From positions 1,364,001 to 1,428,000 of the forward strand of contig NC_014924.1 in the NCBI RefSeq assembly GCF_000185965.1: a DNA stretch of 64,000 nt, written 5' to 3'. A model generated the notes under the pieces. That model made no database searches. It worked only from the letters and a program-made list of their open reading frames with translations, and had not been told where the DNA came from. The stretch comes from Pseudoxanthomonas suwonensis 11-1 (GTDB taxonomy: Bacteria > Pseudomonadota > Gammaproteobacteria > Xanthomonadales > Xanthomonadaceae). Of this stretch, positions 35,379 to 44,224 are shown one piece after another. Both the position numbers and the translations under genes were made by a program. Position 1 is the first letter of the stretch. Every line of letters begins with the position of its first letter.

Positions 35379-36449
35379 ATGCAGCGCCAGGCGATCACGA
35401 TCCGTGACGTCGCCCGCGAAGCCGGGGTCTCGGTGGCGACGGTCTCGCGTGCGCTCAACGGCCACGCCAATGTCGCCGAGCCGGTGCGCAGGCTGGTCCA
35501 CGAGGTGGCGCAGCGCCTGCGCTACAGCCCGCACGGGGCGGCGCGCAGCCTCAGCAGCCGCAGTACCCAGACCATTGGCGTGGTCCTGCCGGACCTGCAC
35601 GGCGAATTCTTCTCCGAACTGATCCGCGGCATCGGCGCCGGGGCGCGTGCGCGTCGCCGGCACATGCTGCTGTCCAGCTACCACGGCGACCGCGAACAGC
35701 AGGCCGCCGCGCTGCGCGCGATGCGCGGGCGGGTCGATGGCCTGCTGGTGATGTCGCCGTTCGCCGACCAGCCCGGCTTCCTGGAGGAGAACCTGCCGCC
35801 GCTGCCGACGGTACTGGTCAACACCCAGCAGGCCGAGGTGGCCTGGCCGGCGTTCGAGATCGACAACCATGCCGGTGCGGTGGCGATGACGAACCACCTG
35901 CTGTCGCTGGGTCATCGCCGCATCGCCTTCATAGCCGGACCGGCGCACAACTACGATGCGCGCGAACGCCTTCGCGGCTTCCGCGAGGCGATCGCCGCCC
36001 ATCCCGGTGCGCAGGGCAGCGAGTACGAGGGCGAGTTCGACGAGGCCTCCGGCCATCGCGCCGGCCGCCGGATCCTTGCCGGCGACGCGCGTCCGGACGC
36101 GGTGTTCGCGGCCAACGACATGATGGCGCTGGGCTGCCTCTACGCATTCGCGCAGGCCGGCGTGCGGGTGCCGCAGGACATCGCGCTTGCAGGCTTCGAC
36201 GACATTCCGCTGGCGCGTTTCGTTCACCCGTCCTTGACCACGATGCGAGTGAGTATCGCGCAACTCGGAGGACGTGCTGTCGAACGTCTGCTCGACCAGA
36301 TCGAAACCGGCGCGGATGCGAACGGCCCTGCATCGGCAAGCGATGCGGACCGCCAGGTGATGGTGCCGGAACTGGTGGTGCGTGCGTCCTGCGGTGGCCC
36401 GGAACATCCCGCGTCCGGCACTGAACCGAGGGAGAACACGAAAGCCTGA
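35379..36449 (+). CDS. LacI-family transcriptional regulator
   Basis: The 356-residue regulator has an N-terminal helix-turn-helix with hinge (TIRDVAREAGVSVATVSRALNGH, then SPHGAARSLSSRSTQTIGVVLPDLHGEFF). The periplasmic-binding-protein-like sensor domain ends GFDDIPLARFVHPSLTTMRV. It likely represses the sugar genes that follow and responds to a sugar derived from the glucan. Start 35379 is set by a GGAGA site and the domain; an overlapping ATG four bases earlier is in another frame. A consensus operator lies just upstream. Confidence 0.93.
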   Translation: MQRQAITIRDVAREAGVSVATVSRALNGHANVAEPVRRLVHEVAQRLRYSPHGAARSLSSRSTQTIGVVLPDLHGEFFSELIRGIGAGARARRRHMLLSSYHGDREQQAAALRAMRGRVDGLLVMSPFADQPGFLEENLPPLPTVLVNTQQAEVAWPAFEIDNHAGAVAMTNHLLSLGHRRIAFIAGPAHNYDARERLRGFREAIAAHPGAQGSEYEGEFDEASGHRAGRRILAGDARPDAVFAANDMMALGCLYAFAQAGVRVPQDIALAGFDDIPLARFVHPSLTTMRVSIAQLGGRAVERLLDQIETGADANGPASASDADRQVMVPELVVRASCGGPEHPASGTEPRENTKA

Positions 36450-36481
36450 GCCATCAGGCCCGTCCGTCCTGGGAGGGAGCG

Positions 36482-39448
36482 ATGAAACGCCTTGCAACCG
36501 ATCGTCCCGCGCGCAGCGCACTGAGCATCGCGCTGGCCGGGTGCCTGCTGCTGGGAAGCGGCGCGGCCATGGCACAGAGCACCGGCGCCACCATCCGTGG
36601 CCAGGTCAATGCCGACTCGGCGCCCGCGGCAGGCGCCACCATCACCGCGGTCAACACCGCCACCGGCCTGCGCCGCACCGTGCAGGCCTCGCCCGAAGGA
36701 CGCTACTCGCTGGCAGGCCTGCCGCCCGGCACCTACCGGGTGCAGGTGGACGCCAACGGCCAGAGCGCCTCGCAGGAACTGACCGTGCAGGTCGGCCAGA
36801 CCGCGACCGTCGACCTCGGCGTGGGTGGCCTGCCGGAGAGCGGGCCGACGGGCGAGGCGACCACGATGGAGACCGTGCAGGTCACCGCCCAGGCGGCCGT
36901 GGAGACCCGTACCTCCGAGGTGGCCAGCTACGTCAGCCAGAAGCAGATCCAGGCGCTGCCGCAGAACACCCGCAACTTCCTGGCCTTCGCCGATACCGCA
37001 CCGGGCGTGCAGTTCATTTCCGACGCCAGCGGCAATACCCGCATCCGTTCCGGCGCGCAGAGCGCCAACGCGGTCAACGTGTTCATCGACGGCGTCGGCC
37101 AGAAGAACTACGTGACCACCGGCGGCATCAGCGGCCAGGACACCAGCCGCGGCAACCCGTTCCCGCAGTCGGCGATCGGCGAGTACAAGGTCATCACCCA
37201 GAACTACAAGGCCGAGTTCGACCAGCTCAGCAGCGCCGCGATCGTGGCCGCCACCCGCTCGGGCAGCAACGAATTCGAGGGCGGCTTCTTCTGGGACCGC
37301 ACCAGCACCGACTGGCGCGCGCGCAGCCGCTTCGAGGAGCGCGAGGGCGCGACCAAGGCCGAGAGCAAGCAGGAGCAGTACGGCATCAGCTTCGGCGGCC
37401 CGATCATCCGCGACGTGGCCCACTTCTTCATCGCCTACGAGGCCAAGGAGTACGAGAGCCCGCGCACCTTCCGGCTGGGCCGCGGCTTCACCCCGGACCA
37501 GCTGCCGGCGGGGCTGCGCGAGGAGTACGGCACCGGCACCTACACCTCGCCGTTCAAGGAGGACCTGTACTTCGGCAAGGTCGACTGGCTGATCGGCGAG
37601 AACCACTACTTCGAGCTGACCGCCAAGTACCGCGACGAGAGCGAGACCATCCAGGTGCAGGACCAGCGCCTGCCGCCGGCCGCGACCCTCAACACCAACG
37701 AGGAGACCCGCGTCGACCTGCGCTACCAGCTGACCGCGGGCGACTGGCTCAATGACGCGCACATCACCTACGAGGACGCGTTCTGGAGCCCGCGGCCGGA
37801 GAACTTCATCCCCGGCTACTTCCTCAGCGACGGCAACTGGACCGACACCATCGTCCGCGCCGGCGGCAGCGAGAACTACCAGGACAAGGGCCAGAAGGGC
37901 TGGTCGTTCCAGAACGACCTGACCTTCAGCGGCTGGGCCGGCCACACCCTGAAGATGGGCGTGAAGTTCAAGAAGGTCGACCTGCAGACCCTGGAGCAGA
38001 ACAAGTACAACCCGGTCTTCTACTACGACATCCACGAGAGCCTGGACGTGCCGGTGCACGTGGAGTTCGGCGCGCCGGTGGCCGGCTTCGGCGACGGCAC
38101 CGCGTCCTCCGGCAACCGGCAGTTCGGCGTCTACATCCAGGACGACTGGGAGGTCAACGACAAGCTGACCGTGAACCTGGGCGTGCGCTGGGACTACGAG
38201 CAGACCCCGGCCTACGAGGCCTACGTCACCCCGGCCGAGGTGGTGACCGCGCTGCGCGCCTCCAACGCCGCGCTGCCGGGTTCCAGCGTCGACGTCGAGG
38301 ACTACATCAGCACCGGAAGCAACCGCAAGGCGGACAAGGACAACTGGGCGCCGCGCCTGGGCTTCTCCTACGACTTCTTCGGCGACCAGCGCCACGTGCT
38401 GTTCGGCGGCGCCGGCCGGTCCTACGACCGCAACCTGTTCGACTACCTGCAGAACGAGCGGTCCAAGGCCAGCTGGGGCCAGTACGTCTACGACTTCAAC
38501 ACCCCGGCCCATCCCTGCGACACCGCCACCGCGGCGACCTGCCGCGAGTGGGATCCGCGCTACCTGGATCCGGAGTTCCTGCGTGCGTCCTCGGTCGCCG
38601 GCTCGCGCGAGGTGTTCCTCAACAGCAACGACCTGGAAGTGCCGTATTCGGACCAGTTCAGCCTGGGCATCCGCAACACCTGGGAAGTGGGCGGGCATGA
38701 CTGGAGCACGGAGCTGACCGCCTCGTACGTGCGCAGCCACGACGGCATCGCCTTCGTGCTCGGCAACCGCCGCGACGACGGCAGCTTCTTCCCGTCCGAT
38801 CCGCCGGGTGCGACCGATCCGCCGCCGTGGGGTATTGGCTTCGCGCCGTTCTCCAACCTGATCCTGGCCCAGAACGCGCTGGAGACCCGCACCCGCTCGG
38901 TCTACCTGAAGGTGGAGAAGCCCTATACCCGGTCCTCGCCCTGGGGCGTGACCCTGGCCTACACCTGGACCGACTCGGAGCAGAACAGCCCGCTGGACGG
39001 CTGGCCCGGCGGCTTCAATGCCGAAACCATCGCCGACTATGGCTGGTTCCCGGGCAAGGTCCCGGAGAACAGGGTGGTGCTGACCGGCATCTGGGACGGG
39101 CCCTGGGGCACGACCTTCTCGGGCAAGGGCACCTGGGCCGACGCGACCCCGCGCTACTACCAGAACTGCAACGTCTCGGCCTGGGCGTACTGCTATTTCG
39201 ACAGCTACACGCCGGGCGAGGACTTCAAGCAGGTGGACCTGGCGCTGGAGAAGGTCTGGGATACCGGCGGCGGCATCAGCTTCCGCGTGCGCGGCGACCT
39301 GCTCAACGTCTTCAACTGGTCCAACTACGATGGCTACGAGGACTGGCGCGGCGGGGCGGGCGAGCCGCAGAATCCCGCATGGGGCACGCCGACGTCGATC
39401 GCCCTGCCGACGCGTACGTTCAAGCTGACGTTCGGCGTGGACTGGTGA
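36482..39448 (+). CDS. TonB-dependent receptor with CarboxypepD-like N-terminal domain
   Basis: The 988-residue outer-membrane protein has a signal peptide (to about residue 31) and a carboxypeptidase-regulatory-like beta domain (about 34-112, GQVNADSAPAAGATITAV). A plug domain follows (about 130-260), then a 22-strand barrel with alternating aromatic strands, ending FKLTFGVDW. The N-terminal extension resembles Oar-type receptors used for carbohydrate import. It is downstream of the LacI gene by 32 nt, so co-regulation is likely. Substrate is inferred from neighbours as a glucan oligosaccharide. Confidence 0.9.
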   Translation: MKRLATDRPARSALSIALAGCLLLGSGAAMAQSTGATIRGQVNADSAPAAGATITAVNTATGLRRTVQASPEGRYSLAGLPPGTYRVQVDANGQSASQELTVQVGQTATVDLGVGGLPESGPTGEATTMETVQVTAQAAVETRTSEVASYVSQKQIQALPQNTRNFLAFADTAPGVQFISDASGNTRIRSGAQSANAVNVFIDGVGQKNYVTTGGISGQDTSRGNPFPQSAIGEYKVITQNYKAEFDQLSSAAIVAATRSGSNEFEGGFFWDRTSTDWRARSRFEEREGATKAESKQEQYGISFGGPIIRDVAHFFIAYEAKEYESPRTFRLGRGFTPDQLPAGLREEYGTGTYTSPFKEDLYFGKVDWLIGENHYFELTAKYRDESETIQVQDQRLPPAATLNTNEETRVDLRYQLTAGDWLNDAHITYEDAFWSPRPENFIPGYFLSDGNWTDTIVRAGGSENYQDKGQKGWSFQNDLTFSGWAGHTLKMGVKFKKVDLQTLEQNKYNPVFYYDIHESLDVPVHVEFGAPVAGFGDGTASSGNRQFGVYIQDDWEVNDKLTVNLGVRWDYEQTPAYEAYVTPAEVVTALRASNAALPGSSVDVEDYISTGSNRKADKDNWAPRLGFSYDFFGDQRHVLFGGAGRSYDRNLFDYLQNERSKASWGQYVYDFNTPAHPCDTATAATCREWDPRYLDPEFLRASSVAGSREVFLNSNDLEVPYSDQFSLGIRNTWEVGGHDWSTELTASYVRSHDGIAFVLGNRRDDGSFFPSDPPGATDPPPWGIGFAPFSNLILAQNALETRTRSVYLKVEKPYTRSSPWGVTLAYTWTDSEQNSPLDGWPGGFNAETIADYGWFPGKVPENRVVLTGIWDGPWGTTFSGKGTWADATPRYYQNCNVSAWAYCYFDSYTPGEDFKQVDLALEKVWDTGGGISFRVRGDLLNVFNWSNYDGYEDWRGGAGEPQNPAWGTPTSIALPTRTFKLTFGVDW

Positions 39449-39545
39449 GCATGGCCATGCCGCCGCCGGGGCGGGTCCCCAGTGGCGGCGTGGCACGCGC
39501 GCCAGGGGCGCGGTCCGGCCGCTGGCGGCTGTAAAGGAGAGTGGT

Positions 39546-41201
39546 TTGAAACGGTGGCACTGGCATCGCTGCATCATCGCCCTGGCGGGCGCGCTGTTCC
39601 TCCTGGCCGGCTGCAGCCGGGAGGCGCCGCAGGTCGACGCCGAACTGCCGCCACCGCCCAAGCCCGACGTGATCCTGATCGAGCCCGTGCTGCCCGAGCG
39701 ACCGCCGCGTCCGGAACTGCCGCCGCTGTTCCGCGACATCGAGCGCCGCACCTTCCAGTTCTTCTGGGACACCACCAACGAGCAGAACGGGCTGACCCCG
39801 GACCGCTATCCTTCGCGCCCGTTCGCCAGCGTGGCCTCGATCGGCTATGCCCTGACCGCGTACCCGATCGGCATCGAGAACGGCTGGGTCAGCCGCACCC
39901 AGGCGGTGGACCGCACCCTGACCACGCTGCGCTTCCTGCGTGACATCCCCCAGGGCCCGCAGGCCACCGGCAAGGGCGCGTACAAGGGCTTCTACTACCA
40001 CTTCCTGGACATGCAGCAGGGCCACCGCTACGACAGCTGGGTCGAGCTGTCGAGCGTGGACACCGCGCTGCTGATGATGGGCGTGCTGTTCGCCCAGGCC
40101 TATTACGACGGCGAGGACGAGCGCGAGCAGGAGATCCGCAAGCTGGCCGACCAGCTGTACCGCCGGGTCGACTGGAAGTGGCTGCAGGTGCGCAAGCCGC
40201 TGGTGTCGATGGGCTGGTTCCCGGAGAGCGGCTTCATCCAGCACGACTGGATGGGCTACAACGAGGCGATGCTGCTGTACATCCTGGCCCTGGGCTCGCC
40301 CACCCACGCGGTGGAGCCGGAGGCCTGGACGGTCTGGACCCGCACCTACAACAACGACTGGGGCGTGTACTACGGCCAGGAGTACCTGAGCTTCGGCCCC
40401 CTGTTCGGACACCAGTACAGCCATGTCTGGATCGACTTCCGCGACATCCAGGACCAGTACATGCGCGAACGCGGGATCGACTACTTCCTCAACAGCCGCC
40501 GCGCCGCGCTGGCCCAGCGCGAGTACGCCATCGCCAACCCGATGAAGTGGAAGGACTACGGCGAGAACGTCTGGGGCCTGACCGCCGGCGACGGCCCGCA
40601 GAACACCCGCCAGATCTACCGCGGGGAGGAGCGCGAGTTCCGCCACTATTCCTCGCGCGGTGCCGGCCTGCGCGAGAACTTCGACGACGGCACCATCGTC
40701 CCGACCGCGGCGATCTCCTCGATCGTGTTCGCGCCGGAGGTGGTGATCCCGGCCACCGAGGAGATGCACCGCCGCTACGGCGACTACCTGTATTCCAGCT
40801 ACGGCTTCCTGGACTCGTTCAACCCCAGCTTCAACTACGACATCCCGCTCAAGACCGGGCGCATCGTCCCCGGCAAGGGCTGGGTGGCCAGCGACTACAT
40901 CGGCATCGACCAGGGCCCCATCCTTGCGATGATCGCCAACTACCGCAACGAGTTCGTGTGGTCGGTGATGAAGAAGAGCCCCTACATCCGCACCGGCCTG
41001 GAGCGGGCCGGCTTCATGGGCGGCTGGCTGTCGCCGGAGGAGGAGGAAGACGAGCGCATGCACGTCGATGCCCGCGCCGCCGATGCACGCGCGCTGGGCA
41101 TGGCCGAGTCCCGTGCCGCCGCCGCGGAGGCGCAGCTGAAGGCCCAGCAGCGCAAGGACGAGCCGTCCGCGGCCAACCGCGCGCAGCCGCCGAGGCAGTG
41201 A
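39546..41201 (+). CDS. Glycoamylase-domain lipoprotein (PF10091, GH144-like)
   Basis: The 551-residue product has a lipoprotein signal (LFLLAGCSRE, cysteine about 22), so it is probably periplasmic or surface-attached. The catalytic region has the glycoamylase signatures RRTFQFFWDTTN, GWFPESGFIQHDWMGYNEAML, FGPLFGHQYSHVWIDFR and NSRRAALAQREYAIANPM. PF10091 includes GH144 endo-beta-1,2-glucanases, so the substrate may be a beta-1,2-glucan. It begins at a rare TTG codon with an AAGGAG site 6 nt before it. The tail past about residue 500 is a charged helix. Confidence 0.85.
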   Translation: MKRWHWHRCIIALAGALFLLAGCSREAPQVDAELPPPPKPDVILIEPVLPERPPRPELPPLFRDIERRTFQFFWDTTNEQNGLTPDRYPSRPFASVASIGYALTAYPIGIENGWVSRTQAVDRTLTTLRFLRDIPQGPQATGKGAYKGFYYHFLDMQQGHRYDSWVELSSVDTALLMMGVLFAQAYYDGEDEREQEIRKLADQLYRRVDWKWLQVRKPLVSMGWFPESGFIQHDWMGYNEAMLLYILALGSPTHAVEPEAWTVWTRTYNNDWGVYYGQEYLSFGPLFGHQYSHVWIDFRDIQDQYMRERGIDYFLNSRRAALAQREYAIANPMKWKDYGENVWGLTAGDGPQNTRQIYRGEEREFRHYSSRGAGLRENFDDGTIVPTAAISSIVFAPEVVIPATEEMHRRYGDYLYSSYGFLDSFNPSFNYDIPLKTGRIVPGKGWVASDYIGIDQGPILAMIANYRNEFVWSVMKKSPYIRTGLERAGFMGGWLSPEEEEDERMHVDARAADARALGMAESRAAAAEAQLKAQQRKDEPSAANRAQPPRQ

Positions 41202-42490
41202 TGGCCGGCCTGCGCCTGCTGCGCGCCTGCCTGCTGCCGACGCTGCTGCTGGCGTCATTGGCCGGTTGCGGCGGCGATCCGGCGCAGGAGCCGGTGCGCT
41301 TCTGGGCCATGGGCCGCGAGGCCGAGGTGGTGGCCGAGCTGGTCCCTGAGTTCGAGCGCGAGACCGGGATCCGGGTCGAGATCCAGCAGATCCCGTGGAC
41401 CGCCGCGCACGAGAAGCTGCTGACCGCGTTCGCCGCCGAGGGCCTGCCGGACGTGTGCCAGCTGGGCAACACCTGGATCCCGGAGTTCGCCCAGCTGGGC
41501 GCGCTGCAACCGCTGCAGGCACGGGTCGATGCTTCGGCCACGGTCGACCAGGACGACTACTTCCCCGGCATCTGGGACACCGCGGTGGTCGACGGCGAAC
41601 TGGTCGGCGTACCCTGGTATGTGGATACCCGCCTGTTGTACTACCGCAAGGACCTGCTGCGCGAGGCCGGGATCGATACGCCGCCACGCGACTGGGCCGA
41701 GTGGGAGCGGGCGATGGCGGCGGTGGTCGCCAGCAAGCCCGGGCGCCACGCCATCCTGATGCCCCTCAACGAGTTCGAGCAGCAGCTGTCCTTCGCCCTG
41801 CAGCAGGACGATCCGCTGCTGCGCGACGGCGATACCCGCGGCAACTTCGAAAGCCCCGGCTTCCGGCGCGCGCTGGCGTTCTACGCCAACATCTTCGAAC
41901 AGGGCTGGGCGCCGAAGGTCTCCGAGACCCAGATCTCCAACGTGTGGGACGAGTTCTTCCGCGGCTCGTACGTGTTCTACCTGTCCGGCCCCTGGAACAT
42001 CCGCGAGTTCCGCCGCCGCCAGCCGCCGGAGCTGGAAGGGCAGTGGGGCACGATGCCGCTGCCCGGGCCCGACGGGCCCGGTGCCGGCATCGCCGGTGGC
42101 ACCAGCCTGGTCCTGTTCCGCGGCTCGCCGCGTTCGGACCAGGCTTGGCAGCTGGTGGAGTTCCTGTCGCGTCCGGACATCCAGCAGCGCTTCCACGCGA
42201 TGATCGGCGACCTGCCGCCGCGGCGCAGTGCCTGGGAGCACCCGGAACTGGCCGGCGATCCGCTTTCGGCCGCATTCCGCGACCAGCTGGAGCGGGTGAA
42301 GCCAGCGCCCAAGGTGCTGGAGTGGGAGCGGATCGTGCAGGAGATGCGCCTGGTCACCGAGCGGGTGGTGCGCGGCGGCCTGGCCCAGGACGCCGCCGTG
42401 CGCGAACTCGACCAGCGGGTGGACCGTATCCTCGCCAAGCGCCGCTGGATCCATGAGCGCGACGCCGCAACCGAAGGAGCAGGGCCATGA
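41201..42490 (+). CDS. Sugar ABC transporter substrate-binding lipoprotein
   Basis: The 429-residue extracytoplasmic binding protein has a lipobox (LASLAGCGGD). The family-1 solute-binding fold includes VRFWAMGREAEVVAELVPEFERETGIRVEIQQIPWTAAHEKLLTAF, GVPWYVDTRLLYYRKDLL, and the GGTSLVLFRGSP segment. It overlaps the glycoamylase stop (TGATG) by one base. With the two permeases next to it, it forms a carbohydrate importer that would accept the oligosaccharides released outside. No cytoplasmic ATPase is adjacent. Confidence 0.93.
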   Translation: MAGLRLLRACLLPTLLLASLAGCGGDPAQEPVRFWAMGREAEVVAELVPEFERETGIRVEIQQIPWTAAHEKLLTAFAAEGLPDVCQLGNTWIPEFAQLGALQPLQARVDASATVDQDDYFPGIWDTAVVDGELVGVPWYVDTRLLYYRKDLLREAGIDTPPRDWAEWERAMAAVVASKPGRHAILMPLNEFEQQLSFALQQDDPLLRDGDTRGNFESPGFRRALAFYANIFEQGWAPKVSETQISNVWDEFFRGSYVFYLSGPWNIREFRRRQPPELEGQWGTMPLPGPDGPGAGIAGGTSLVLFRGSPRSDQAWQLVEFLSRPDIQQRFHAMIGDLPPRRSAWEHPELAGDPLSAAFRDQLERVKPAPKVLEWERIVQEMRLVTERVVRGGLAQDAAVRELDQRVDRILAKRRWIHERDAATEGAGP

Positions 42491-43365
42491 GCGCACGGCT
42501 GGCCGGCTGGATGTTCGTCGCCCCGGCGCTGATCGTGCTGGGTGTGTTCTTCGCCCTGCCGGTGCTCTCGGCGCTGGCGCTGAGCCTGACCGATTTCGAT
42601 CTTTACGCGCTGGCCGATGCCGGCAACCTGCGCTTCGTCGGGTTGCAGAACTATTGGGAACTGTTGCAGACGCCGATGTTCTGGAAGGCGCTGTGGAACA
42701 CCACCTACTTCGTGGTGGTGGGCGTGCCGCTGTCGGTAGCGGTCTCGCTGGGCGCGGCGCTGCTGCTCAATGCGCCGGTCGCGCGATTCCGCGCGCTGTT
42801 CCGCACCGCACTGTTCGCGCCGGTGGTGACCACCCTGGTCGCGGTGGCGGTGATCTGGCGCTACCTGTTCCACACCAGCTACGGCCTGGTGAACTGGGCG
42901 TTGGGCCATGTCGGCATCAGCCCGGTGGACTGGCTGGGCGATCCACGCTGGGCGATGCCGACCATCATCCTGTTCGCGGTGTGGAAGAACTTCGGCTACA
43001 ACATGGTGATCTTCCTCGCCGGCCTGCAGGCCATCCCGCGCGACCTGTACGAGGCCGCGCGCATAGACGGCGCCTCGCGCTGGCAGCAGTTCCGCCACAT
43101 CACCCTCCCGCAGCTGGGGCCGGTGCTGCTGGTGGTGGGCGTGATCACCGTGTCCGGCTATTTCCAGCTGTTCGCCGAGCCCTATGTGATGACCCGCGGC
43201 GATCCGCTGCAGAGCACGGTCAGCGTGCTGTATTTCATGTTCGAGGAAGGCTTCAAGTGGTGGAACCTCGGCCGTGCCTCGGCCGTGGCCTTCCTGCTGT
43301 TCGTGGTCATCCTGGCGGTGACCACGCTGATGCTGCGCCTGGGCCGGCGGCGGGGGATGGTATGA
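42487..43365 (+). CDS. Sugar ABC transporter permease (MalF/UgpA type)
   Basis: The 292-residue permease has six hydrophobic helices, a signature loop GLQAIPRDLYEAARIDGASRWQQFRHITLPQLGPVLL (EAA motif), and a start overlapping the binding-protein stop (ATGA). It pairs with the next gene as a heterodimer of the carbohydrate uptake CUT1 class. No maltose-type N-terminal extension is present. Confidence 0.94.
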   Translation: MSARLAGWMFVAPALIVLGVFFALPVLSALALSLTDFDLYALADAGNLRFVGLQNYWELLQTPMFWKALWNTTYFVVVGVPLSVAVSLGAALLLNAPVARFRALFRTALFAPVVTTLVAVAVIWRYLFHTSYGLVNWALGHVGISPVDWLGDPRWAMPTIILFAVWKNFGYNMVIFLAGLQAIPRDLYEAARIDGASRWQQFRHITLPQLGPVLLVVGVITVSGYFQLFAEPYVMTRGDPLQSTVSVLYFMFEEGFKWWNLGRASAVAFLLFVVILAVTTLMLRLGRRRGMV

Positions 43366-44216
43366 GCGCAGGACAGTCCATCGGTCGCGAGGTCGGGCAA
43401 TCGCGCCTGCATGCGCTGCTGGTCAACGGCGCGCTGCTGCTGCTGGCGATGGTCAGCCTGGCGCCGCTGCTGTGGATGGTGTCGGTATCGTTCATGCCTA
43501 CCGGCGAGGCGGCGAGCTTCCCTCCGCCGCTGCTGCCCTCGGCGGTGACGGCCGACAACTACCATGCGCTGTTCAGCCGCACCGGCATGGGCCGCAACTT
43601 CGTCAACAGCCTGCTGGTGGCCGGCGCGATCACGCTCGGCTCGCTGCTGGTCAACACCCTGGCCGGTTATGCCTTCGCCAAGCTGCGCTTCCGCGGCCGC
43701 GAGCGGATGTTCCAGCTGCTGCTGGCCGCGCTCGTGGTGCCGGCGCAGGTGGCGATGCTGCCGCTGTTCCTGCTGATGAAGCAACTGGGGCTGGTCAATA
43801 CCTATGGCGGCGTGGTGATCCCGGCGCTGGCCAGCGTGTTCGGCATCTTCCTGGTCCGCCAGTACGCGCGCTCGATCCCGGACGAGCTGCTGGAGGCGGC
43901 ACGCATCGACGGGGCAGGGGAGTGGCGGATCTTCTTCTCCATCGTCCTGCCCATGCTCAAGCCGGTGCTGGTGACGCTGGCGATCTTCTCCTTCATGGCC
44001 GCGTGGAACGACTTCATGTGGCCGCTGATCGTGCTTACCGACCAGGAGCACTACACCCTGCCGGTGGCCCTGGCCACTCTGTCGCGCGAGCACATCATGG
44101 ACGTGGAGATGATGATGGCCGGCGCGGTGGTCACCGTGATCCCGGTGCTGCTGCTGTTCCTGCTGCTGCAGCGCTACTACATCCAGGGCCTGCTGCTGGG
44201 CAGCGTCAAGGGATAG
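43362..44216 (+). CDS. Sugar ABC transporter permease (MalG/UgpE type)
   Basis: The 284-residue permease has six helices and an EAA loop, IPDELLEAARIDGAGEWRIFFSIVLPMLKP, the docking site for the ATPase. It overlaps the upstream permease gene by 4 nt (ATGA). Its likely ATPase partner is the UgpC/MalK-type gene at 54083, ten kilobases away. Confidence 0.94.
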   Translation: MSAGQSIGREVGQSRLHALLVNGALLLLAMVSLAPLLWMVSVSFMPTGEAASFPPPLLPSAVTADNYHALFSRTGMGRNFVNSLLVAGAITLGSLLVNTLAGYAFAKLRFRGRERMFQLLLAALVVPAQVAMLPLFLLMKQLGLVNTYGGVVIPALASVFGIFLVRQYARSIPDELLEAARIDGAGEWRIFFSIVLPMLKPVLVTLAIFSFMAAWNDFMWPLIVLTDQEHYTLPVALATLSREHIMDVEMMMAGAVVTVIPVLLLFLLLQRYYIQGLLLGSVKG

Positions 44217-44224
44217 GAGGAACG

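Noticed and set aside
36224-39778. A 1184-codon open frame on the minus strand across the TonB receptor gene
   Set aside because: It is antisense to a strongly supported receptor, has low-complexity Val/Ala/Gly-rich content and no domain; long antisense frames are common in high-GC DNA.
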